NCBI GenBank assembly: GCA_025937035.1
Contig: JAICSG010000277.1
Coordinates: 1-5,935, forward strand
Direction of reading: 5' to 3'
Source of the DNA: Thermoanaerobaculia bacterium
GTDB taxonomy: Bacteria > Acidobacteriota > Thermoanaerobaculia > Multivoradales > UBA5704
DNA: 5,935 bases
The position numbers and the translations under genes were made by a program. Of this stretch, positions 1-5,406 are shown one piece after another (position 1 is the stretch's first letter; every line of letters starts with the position of its first letter). The notes beneath the pieces are model-generated. The model had not been told where the DNA came from. It saw nothing but the letters and a program-made list of their open reading frames with translations, and ran no database searches.

Positions 1-605
1 CGGTCGGCCAGCTCGAAGGCCTCCTCCTGGTCGTGGGTGACCAGGATGGCGGTGACTCCGAGCTGCCGCTGGATCTCCCGCAGGTTGCGCCGGAGCTGGG
101 AGCGGATCTTGACGTCGAGCGCCCCGAACGGCTCGTCGAGCAGCAGCACCGAGGGCTCGTGGACCAGGGCGCGGGCGAGCGCCACCCGCTGCTGCTGGCC
201 CCCGGAGAGCTGGTGGGCGTAGCGGTTGCCGAAGCCGCCGAGGCCCACGCGGTCGAGGAGCTCCTCGCGCTTCCTGGCCCGCTCGGCCGCCGGCACCTTG
301 CGGATCTTGAGGGGAAACTCGATGTTCTCCCCCACGCTCATGTGGCGGAAGATCGAGTAGTTCTGGAACACGAAGCCGATCCCCCGCTCCTGGGGCGGCA
401 GGCGGGTCACGTCCTGGTCGCGCAGCCAGATGCGGCCCCCGTCGGGCGCCGTCAGCCCGGCGACCATGCGCAGGATGGTGCTCTTGCCGCTGCCGCTGGC
501 GCCCAGGAGGACGAACAGCTCGCCGTCCCGCACCTCCAGCGAGGTGGGTTTGACCACCGGCTGGCCGCCGAAGCTCTTGCTGAGCCGTTCGAGGCGGATC
601 GACAT
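1..605 (-). CDS. cysA: Sulfate/thiosulfate-type ABC importer ATP-binding protein (partial, C-terminus beyond the window)
   Basis: This is the ATPase that powers the importer encoded upstream; it sits on the cytoplasmic face of the membrane and hydrolyses ATP. Only the first 201 residues are in the window. They contain a complete nucleotide-binding domain: Walker A GASGSGKS at 35-42, Q-loop Gln81 within FVFQN, signature LSGGQ at 133-137, Walker B ending in Asp157-Glu158, D-loop GALD at 161-164 and switch His191. The stretch after the Q-loop, with FRHMSV at 86-91, resembles CysA. The C-terminal TOBE-type regulatory part of this roughly 350-residue family lies off the left edge. The ATG directly abuts the TAG stop of the permease gene, with an AGAGG-like ribosome site just upstream, so translation is probably coupled. 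The ATPase alone could be mistaken for other oxyanion or polyamine importers; the neighbouring binding protein makes sulfate or thiosulfate the best call. Confidence 0.88.
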   Translation of the reverse strand, partial: MSIRLERLSKSFGGQPVVKPTSLEVRDGELFVLLGASGSGKSTILRMVAGLTAPDGGRIWLRDQDVTRLPPQERGIGFVFQNYSIFRHMSVGENIEFPLKIRKVPAAERARKREELLDRVGLGGFGNRYAHQLSGGQQQRVALARALVHEPSVLLLDEPFGALDVKIRSQLRRNLREIQRQLGVTAILVTHDQEEAFELAD

Positions 606-1421
606 CTACCTCTTCGGCCCCCCGGAGTAGCGCAGCAGGAAGAAGAAGATGGCGAAGGAGAGCGCCGCCAGCACCGCCGCCACCGCGTTGGCCTCGGCCA
701 CGTGCCCGGCCTCGAACTGGGCGAAGATGTAGAGCGGCGCCGTCTGGGTGCGCAGCCGCAGGTTGCCCGAGACCATCACCGTGGCTCCGAACTCCCCCAG
801 CGAGTGGGCGAAGGTGAGGAGGGTGCCGCTGAACAGCCCGCCCCGCAGCGCCGGCAGGATCACCCAGCGGAAGGTCTGCCACTTGCCGGCGCCCAGGGTA
901 TAGGCCGCCTCCTCGTAGGTCACCTCCAACTCGTCGAGCAGCGGCTTGACCGCCCCGAGCATGTAGGGGAAGGTGACGAAAAGATGGGCCAGGAGCACCC
1001 CGGCCGGCGTGAACATCGGCTGGAGACCCAGCGGCTCCAGCAGCTTGCCGAAGAGGCCGATGGGGCCCCAGAGCAGCAGCAGGGAGGTGCCCACGACCAC
1101 GGTGGGGATCGCCACCGGCAGGTTGATCGCGATCGCCAGGGGCCGCTCGCCGGGGAAGCGGTACTTGGAGAGCACGTAGGCCGCCCAGGTGCCCAGCACG
1201 GCGTTGATGGCCGCGGTGAGGAAGGCGATCAGCAGGCTGAAGCGGAGGGCGAACTGGGCGTCCTCGTTGGTGAGGGCCTTCCAGAACGCCCCTGGCCCAC
1301 CCTTGAGCGCGAAGACGAAGACGGCCGCGATCGGCATCAGGATCAGTGGCAGGAGGACGAGCACCAGCAGGCCGACCGGGACGCGGGCGCGTGGGCGCTC
1401 TCCCGGGGCGTTGCCGGTCAC
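606..1421 (-). CDS. Sulfate-type ABC importer permease (CysT/CysW family)
   Basis: A 271-residue inner-membrane permease that would form the translocation path of the importer. Hydrophobic segments fall at about residues 15-38, 60-82, 98-118, 138-158, 193-215 and 243-264, giving six predicted helices. The cytoplasmic EAA loop that docks on the ATPase is clear at 171-190, with EAA, a conserved Gly at 177/179 and a final ILP. SLGEFGA at 207-213 and the following VSGN are characteristic of CysT/CysW permeases. By eye it is closer to CysT (YRFPG, then EEAAYTLGA and the LGEFGA block) than to CysW. The length is normal. The start is GTG, within a 4-nt GTGA overlap with the stop of the binding-protein gene and preceded by a strong ribosome site. 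The classical E. coli system has two different permeases, but only one is encoded here; a partner could lie beyond the left edge, or this protein may act as a homodimer. Confidence 0.88.
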   Translation of the reverse strand: MTGNAPGERPRARVPVGLLVLVLLPLILMPIAAVFVFALKGGPGAFWKALTNEDAQFALRFSLLIAFLTAAINAVLGTWAAYVLSKYRFPGERPLAIAINLPVAIPTVVVGTSLLLLWGPIGLFGKLLEPLGLQPMFTPAGVLLAHLFVTFPYMLGAVKPLLDELEVTYEEAAYTLGAGKWQTFRWVILPALRGGLFSGTLLTFAHSLGEFGATVMVSGNLRLRTQTAPLYIFAQFEAGHVAEANAVAAVLAALSFAIFFFLLRYSGGPKR

Positions 1422-2479
1422 TTGCCGACCTCCTTCATCACCCGGTCCTTCCAGACGTCGTCCACAATCTCCTTCTTGACCCGGTCCCAGCCGCCGAAGT
1501 CACGGACCAGGAACGGGTCCCGGATGATCCCGAAGTGGGGGTTGGCCCCGTTCAGCCGCTCGTCCACGCTGCGGAAGCCCCGCTTCACGAACAGCGCCTG
1601 CGCCGGCTCGCTCCAGAGGAAGGCGACCAGGGCGTCGATCAGCGGGCGCTCGGCGGGGGTGATGTTCTTGTCCACGACGACCAGGGTGTGCTCCGAGAGC
1701 ACGGTGCTGGGAGGATAGACGATCTCCCCCGGTAGAGCACCCGAGGCGGCGTCGGCGATGACATCCTGCTCGTAGGTCACCAGCACGTCGCCGAAGCCGT
1801 TTTCGAACTGAGTGCGGGCGGCGCGCGCCGAGGCCGCCTGGGCGGCCACGTGGCGCCAGACCCCGAGCAGGGCCGCCGTCCCGGCCTCCCGCTCCCGACC
1901 CGGGGCCCGGCGGGCGGCCGAGCCGTACTCGGCCAGGAGGGCCCAGTTGGCGCCCCCCGAGGTCAATGGGTCGGGGTGGACCACCTTGACCCCGGGCTTG
2001 GCGAGGTCGGCGAAGTCGTGGATCCCCTTGGGATTCCCCTTGCGGACCACGAGCACGAAGGGGGTGCGGTTGACCACGCCGCCGTGGGGGAGCCGCCGCC
2101 AGGAGCCTGGGGCCACGACGCCCGCCTTGGCCAGCCGCCCGGCGTCGAGCTCCAGGGCGAGCAGGGCCACCTGGGCCGGCACCCCGAGGGTGATCTGGTT
2201 GGTGATCGTCCCCGAGCCGGCGAAGGAGGTGATGAATTCCACGGGCTCGCCGGTCCGGGCCCGCCAGCGGCGGGCGAATTCGGGGAGGACGTCGCCGTTC
2301 ATCGCCTCGCCCAGGATGCTGAAGCCGTAGAAGACCACGGTACGCGGGGGCGCCGCCCGCCCGGGCCTGGGGAGCCAGGGCCAGAGGGCGTAGAGCAGGA
2401 GGGCGGCGCCGCCGGCGAGGGCGAGGGCTCCCTGGAGGCGGCCGGCGAGGCGGCCAGGGTCGCGCGTCATCGCGCGCAA
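1418..2479 (-). CDS. Periplasmic sulfate/thiosulfate-type solute-binding protein
   Basis: First gene of the importer operon; it captures the oxyanion outside the inner membrane and delivers it to the permease. It is 353 residues long, similar to Sbp/CysP plus leader. Family marks are AGSG (87-90), RKGNPKGIHDFADL (146-159), the ligand-loop TSGGANW (173-179), FGDVLVTYE (229-237) and DFGGW (327-331). Against E. coli Sbp recalled from memory, the ligand-contacting Ser and Gly-Gly are kept as Ser174, Gly175 and Gly176, the position of the ligand Trp is Tyr236, and the GARG loop is not conserved. A hydrophobic stretch at 14-37 follows an Arg-rich start. It has no lipobox Cys and could be a signal peptide cut near RAA (41-43) or an uncleaved anchor. 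The start is uncertain: TTG at 2479 has AGGG 5 nt upstream, whereas the ATG at 2470 lies three codons later, about 14 nt from that AGGG. Sulfate is likely, but thiosulfate or another tetrahedral oxyanion is possible. Confidence 0.85.
   Translation of the reverse strand: MRAMTRDPGRLAGRLQGALALAGGAALLLYALWPWLPRPGRAAPPRTVVFYGFSILGEAMNGDVLPEFARRWRARTGEPVEFITSFAGSGTITNQITLGVPAQVALLALELDAGRLAKAGVVAPGSWRRLPHGGVVNRTPFVLVVRKGNPKGIHDFADLAKPGVKVVHPDPLTSGGANWALLAEYGSAARRAPGREREAGTAALLGVWRHVAAQAASARAARTQFENGFGDVLVTYEQDVIADAASGALPGEIVYPPSTVLSEHTLVVVDKNITPAERPLIDALVAFLWSEPAQALFVKRGFRSVDERLNGANPHFGIIRDPFLVRDFGGWDRVKKEIVDDVWKDRVMKEVGK
1428..1435 (-). promoter_or_regulatory. Strong Shine-Dalgarno site for the permease gene
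   Basis: Read on the minus strand this is AAGGAGGT, a near-perfect match to the anti-16S sequence, ending 6 nt before the GTG start at 1421. It lies inside the last codons of the binding-protein gene. It fixes the GTG in the GTGA overlap as the permease start and suggests that ribosomes can initiate there independently as well as by coupling. Confidence 0.8.
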
Positions 2480-2585
2480 GAGTACCCTGGAGGCCCCCTT
2501 TCCTTGAAACGCCAGGGCCCTTTGATTACACTCCCTGCGGGGATTCGAGAGCCAGGGTAGCGGGGTATCGCCGGGAGGCCCACCC

Positions 2586-2623
2586 GATGGCGGTCAATCG
2601 CGGTCGATGAACGCCTCGCCATC
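2586..2623. repeat. Nested inverted repeat (candidate operator or RNA hairpin)
   Basis: The outer arms GATGGCG (2586-2592) and CGCCATC (2617-2623) are exact reverse complements. Inside them 2594-2600 and 2605-2610 can also pair (ATCG with CGAT plus TC with GA, one bulged A at 2596) around a CGGT loop. The element lies between the two candidate promoters, about 30 nt upstream of the cassette's possible -10. It could be an operator or a folded leader segment, but arms of 7 bp can arise by chance in GC-rich DNA. Confidence 0.35.
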
Positions 2624-2674
2624 CAGGGTCCACCCGGCGTGTCCCCGGTTGCGCTAAAATTCGGGGATTCTTCC

Positions 2675-2679
2675 GGGAG
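2675..2679 (+). promoter_or_regulatory. Ribosome binding site that sets the receiver gene's GTG start
   Basis: GGGAG lies 6 nt before the GTG at 2686, correct spacing for initiation. From this GTG the receiver fold begins within four residues (KVLVVDD), so no alternative start is needed. Confidence 0.65.
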
Positions 2680-2685
2680 AGCGCC

Positions 2686-3066
2686 GTGCAGCCAAGGAAA
2701 GTGCTCGTCGTCGACGACTCGAAGTTGATGCACAAGATGTACGAGGTGATGTTGCGCCAGTATCCGCTGGTCTACGCGCTCGACGGCCGTCAGGCGCTGG
2801 AGCGTCTGCGGGAGCATCCCGACGTCGACCTCGTGCTGCTCGACATCAACATGCCCAACATGAACGGGTTGGAATTCCTCGCCCAGCTCCGCTCGGACGG
2901 CGCGCGGCCGGACGTAACGGTGGTGATCATCAGCACCGAGGGGCGCGAGGAGGACACCGCCCGCGGCCTGGAGGCCGGGGCCGACGCCTACATCAAGAAG
3001 CCGTTCCACAGCGAGGAGATCCTCGACGTGATCCAGCGCCTGGAGGCGAAGGGCTCCGCCGCTTGA
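2686..3066 (+). CDS. Single-domain response regulator (CheY-like receiver)
   Basis: A stand-alone cytoplasmic phosphoacceptor of 126 residues with no output domain. All canonical receiver residues are present: the acidic pair Asp10-Asp11 after KVLVV, phospho-acceptor Asp53 in LLDINMP, switch Ser83 in IISTE, Tyr102 as the aromatic switch and Lys105 in KKPF. It should therefore be phosphorylated by a histidine kinase and work by protein-protein contact, as CheY does. No kinase is encoded in the window, so its partner is elsewhere. It is the first gene of the plus-strand cassette, starts with GTG, and its TGA overlaps the TTG start of the next gene by 4 nt, indicating co-translation with the GAF protein. 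Receivers in such cassettes may serve chemotaxis-like, motility or developmental circuits; the sequence does not say which. Confidence 0.93.
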   Translation: MQPRKVLVVDDSKLMHKMYEVMLRQYPLVYALDGRQALERLREHPDVDLVLLDINMPNMNGLEFLAQLRSDGARPDVTVVIISTEGREEDTARGLEAGADAYIKKPFHSEEILDVIQRLEAKGSAA

Positions 3067-3848
3067 GTGAGATGAGCGCCACCGAGAGCCCCAAGTCGCG
3101 GCTGGAGTCGCCGGCCGTGGGGCTCGACCTCGTCGCCGAGCTGCGCGCGACGCTGGAGCGCGCGGGCGAGCTGGTGCGCGTGGTCGAGTCCAACCTGCGG
3201 GCCCCCGCCGAGGGGACCGAGGGGGCCAGCTCGGACGAGCGCATCGCCGAGCTGGAGCGCCGGCTCGCCACCGCCGAGTCGGACGTCAAGGAGCTCGCCT
3301 CCCGGCTGGTCGACTCCGAGCACCAGGGCGGCCGGCTGATGAACCTCTACGTCGCCACCTACCAGCTCCACGCCACCCTCGATCCGGCCGAGGTGCAGGC
3401 GACGATCGCCGAGATCGCCATCAACCTGCTGGGCGCCCATCAGTTCGTGCTGCTGCTGCGCCGGGACGAGGAAGGGGGAGGGTACGAGATCGCCCTGCTG
3501 GAGGGGATGTACGACGGCGTCCTGCCGCTCTACGACGGCGAGAGCTACCAGGGGGGCGACCCCATGGTCGACCAGACGCTCAGGGACGGCGTGCTGCGTC
3601 TGGGCCCCACGGGCGAGTCGCAGGCGCTCGCGGCGGTGCCGCTGCGGGTGCAGAACGACATCGTGGGCGCACTCGTGGTGCTGAAGCTGCTCGATCACAA
3701 GCCGATCCTGCGGGCCGAGGACCGCGACCTGCTCGACCTCCTCTCCGCTCACGCCGCCTCGGCCATGTTCGCCGCCCGCCTGTTCGCCACCAAGGACCGC
3801 AAGCTCCGCACGCTGGAGAGCCTGGTCAAACTGGCGCGCGGAGAGTAG
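3063..3848 (+). CDS. Coiled-coil and GAF domain protein
   Basis: A predicted soluble cytoplasmic protein of 261 residues. Residues 20-45 are an amphipathic helix rich in Leu, Glu and Arg. After a short Gly/Ala/Ser linker, 57-95 form a second heptad-rich helix likely to be a coiled coil. Residues about 100-245 fit a GAF domain: helix LDPAEVQATIAEIAINLLG (106-124), strand FVLLLRR (128-134), the late AVPLRVQNDIVGALVVLKLL core (191-210), then AEDRDLLDLLSAHAASAM (218-235) as the last helix. No His kinase, cyclase or DNA-binding domain follows, so it is a sensor or adaptor. It has no obvious chromophore Cys. The start is TTG at 3063, overlapping the receiver stop (TTGA) with AAGGG 9 nt upstream; the ATG at 3072 would shorten it by three residues. 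It ends one base before the next start, so it almost certainly acts with both neighbours. Its ligand is unknown. Confidence 0.85.
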   Translation: MSEMSATESPKSRLESPAVGLDLVAELRATLERAGELVRVVESNLRAPAEGTEGASSDERIAELERRLATAESDVKELASRLVDSEHQGGRLMNLYVATYQLHATLDPAEVQATIAEIAINLLGAHQFVLLLRRDEEGGGYEIALLEGMYDGVLPLYDGESYQGGDPMVDQTLRDGVLRLGPTGESQALAAVPLRVQNDIVGALVVLKLLDHKPILRAEDRDLLDLLSAHAASAMFAARLFATKDRKLRTLESLVKLARGE

Positions 3849-3849
3849 C

Positions 3850-5403
3850 GTGGGGATCTCCGGAAGCCTCAAAGACGTCTCCGTCGCCGACGTGATGCAG
3901 TTCATCCACCTCGGCCGGCGGACGGGCACGCTCCTGCTCTCCCGCGGCAACCAGAGGGCGATGATCGGCTTCCACGGCGGCCGGCTGGTCTCGGCCCAGG
4001 CGCCGCGCACCCCCAAGCTGGGCGACCTGCTGATCTCCTCGGGGATGATCGACCGCGGCATCCTCGACAGCGCCATCCGGGCCCAGAACGAGGAGGTCGA
4101 GCGGCGCTCGCTGGGGCAGATCCTGGTCACTTCCGGATCGATTGACGCCCAGGGGCTGCGCCAGGTGATCGCCGAGCAGATCGAGCAGGCGGTCTCCGAG
4201 GTGATGGTCTGGGACACCGGGACCTTCGAGTTCGCCATCGACGATCTGCGGCCCATCGACGACATCGCCCTCTATCCGAGCGACGTGCTGCCAGACGCGG
4301 ACATCAACACCCAGATGGTGTTGCTGGAGGCCGCCCGGATCTTCGACGAGCGCAACCGCGACGGCGGCGGGCTCGAGCCGCACCACGGCTCCGCCGACGA
4401 CGGGGACTCGACCCATCCGGCGATCCTCGATACGGGGCCGATCGCCCGGCCGGTGCTCCCCGAGCCCGAGCCGGAGCCCGAGATGGTCACCCCGGCGCAC
4501 GCGGCCGAGCGCCTGCGGCTGCAGGTCGTCTCCGTGGACGTCCCGTTCGCCGAGAGCCTGGCCGAGGCCCTCCAGCACGAGGTGGCGGGGACGGAGCTGG
4601 TCTCCCTGGAGGATGCCGGCAATCCCGAGCCCGGCGAGCCGCCGCCGATCGTGGTGATCGACCTGCGGCGGCGCAATGTCACCCTGGAGGAGGCCGCGGC
4701 GGTGCGGCGTTCCCATCCGCGGGCTTCGTTCGTGGCCCTGGTCGACCCCGGCACGCCGTTCGCCCGCGTCTACGAGGCGGGGATGCTGGCGGCCCTGCCG
4801 GCCGAGGTGGAGGCGGTGGTCGCCTGCGTCGAGAACGTCATCGAGAGCCGGCGCGACCTGGTGCGCGGCGCGCCGCGGGTGGACACGCGGTCCGGAGTCG
4901 CCCGTCTGCGCCGGGTGTTCGGCGACCTGCGCTCGGGGCTGATCTCGGCCACCGTGGCGCTCAACCTGATGCACATCATCTCGGAGTCGGTCGAGCGGGC
5001 GGTGCTCTTCCTGGTCAAGCGCGACCATCTGGTGGCGCTGGGCGCCTTCGGCAACGACCCCGCCGGCCGGCCGCTCGCCGAGGTGACGCGCGGCCTCAAG
5101 GTCCCCCTGAACCTCGGCAGCGGCCTCGCCCACAGCCTCGACACCGGCGAGGTGCAGAGTGTGAGCTTCGGCGAGGCGGACCTCCCCGAGCCGTTCCGCT
5201 CGATGGTCGGCTCCCCTCGCAACGGCCAGGTGGTGATCTTCCCCGTGCTCGGCGCCCAACGGGTGATCTCGGTCATCTATACGGACAACGGCGACAGCGA
5301 GAAGCCGATCGAGGACATCGACATCCTGGAGCTGGTCACGGCCCAGGTCGGCATGGCCTTCGAGAACGAGCTCCTGCGCCGGCAGATCTCGCAGGGCAAG
5401 TAA
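3850..5403 (+). CDS. DUF4388/PATAN-like protein with tandem MshEN-like motifs, degenerate receiver and GAF domain
   Basis: A 517-residue cytoplasmic multidomain protein. Residues 1-50 match the start of DUF4388/PATAN (GISGSLKDVSVADVMQFIH, the RRTGTLLLS strand, then FHGGRLVSAQ). Residues 56-79 and 87-110 are two 24-residue repeats with the MshEN spacing of Leu-Gly, Leu, Gly, Ile, Leu, Ile and Gln; EVMVWDTGTFEFAI (117-130) completes the DUF4388-like unit. A Pro/Glu-rich linker (PEPEPEPE, 204-211) follows. Residues 222-335 have an alternating strand-helix pattern like a receiver, with Asp271 in VVIDL at the acceptor position but no second acidic partner, switch Ser/Thr or KPF lysine. Residues about 350-510 form a C-terminal GAF domain (VIFPVLGAQRVISVIYTDNG at 462-481). 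The GTG start is 1 nt after the previous stop, with GGAGAG (3840-3845) as ribosome site. No DNA-binding or enzymatic domain is seen. In cyanobacteria, PATAN response regulators act on pilus-based motility; a similar adaptor role here is only inference. Confidence 0.82.
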   Translation: MGISGSLKDVSVADVMQFIHLGRRTGTLLLSRGNQRAMIGFHGGRLVSAQAPRTPKLGDLLISSGMIDRGILDSAIRAQNEEVERRSLGQILVTSGSIDAQGLRQVIAEQIEQAVSEVMVWDTGTFEFAIDDLRPIDDIALYPSDVLPDADINTQMVLLEAARIFDERNRDGGGLEPHHGSADDGDSTHPAILDTGPIARPVLPEPEPEPEMVTPAHAAERLRLQVVSVDVPFAESLAEALQHEVAGTELVSLEDAGNPEPGEPPPIVVIDLRRRNVTLEEAAAVRRSHPRASFVALVDPGTPFARVYEAGMLAALPAEVEAVVACVENVIESRRDLVRGAPRVDTRSGVARLRRVFGDLRSGLISATVALNLMHIISESVERAVLFLVKRDHLVALGAFGNDPAGRPLAEVTRGLKVPLNLGSGLAHSLDTGEVQSVSFGEADLPEPFRSMVGSPRNGQVVIFPVLGAQRVISVIYTDNGDSEKPIEDIDILELVTAQVGMAFENELLRRQISQGK

Positions 5404-5406
5404 TTC

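Larger units (their letters stand above)
2480..2685. promoter_or_regulatory. Divergent intergenic region between the importer operon and the signalling cassette
   Basis: This 206-nt gap is the only sizeable non-coding stretch in the window and must carry promoters for both directions. It is less GC-rich in two places. A TAAAAT hexamer at 2655-2660 is a plausible -10 for the plus-strand cassette, giving a leader of about 20 nt, but no good -35 is visible. On the minus strand TGTAAT at 2530-2525 is a weaker -10 candidate for the importer, again without a clear -35. CGGGGATTC occurs directly repeated at 2538-2546 and 2662-2670, and CCAGGG or its complement occurs four times. A nested inverted repeat at 2586-2623 is listed separately. 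No known riboswitch was recognised. Confidence 0.5.

Noticed and set aside
33..1718. Long plus-strand open frame (561 codons) opposite the importer genes
   Set aside because: It lies antisense to three well-supported importer genes. Its product is low in complexity, rich in Gly, Glu, Arg, His and Gln, with no recognisable domain; this is the usual shadow frame of GC-rich genes.
2538..2670. Direct repeat CGGGGATTC (2538-2546 and 2662-2670) as a regulator site pair
   Set aside because: Nine matching bases in a short GC-rich intergenic region can occur by chance, the second copy sits beside the ribosome site, and no symmetry or third copy supports a binding site.
2467..3009. Minus-strand open frame crossing the intergenic region and the receiver gene
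   Set aside because: It overlaps the complete receiver gene in antisense and the start of the binding-protein gene, and encodes no recognisable motif. The receiver's full set of active-site residues settles the coding strand.
2988..5259. Two long minus-strand open frames (425 and 477 codons) opposite the signalling cassette
   Set aside because: They are antisense to the GAF and PATAN genes, whose proteins show clear domains and conserved motifs. The minus-strand products are His, Arg and Gly-rich with no family features.
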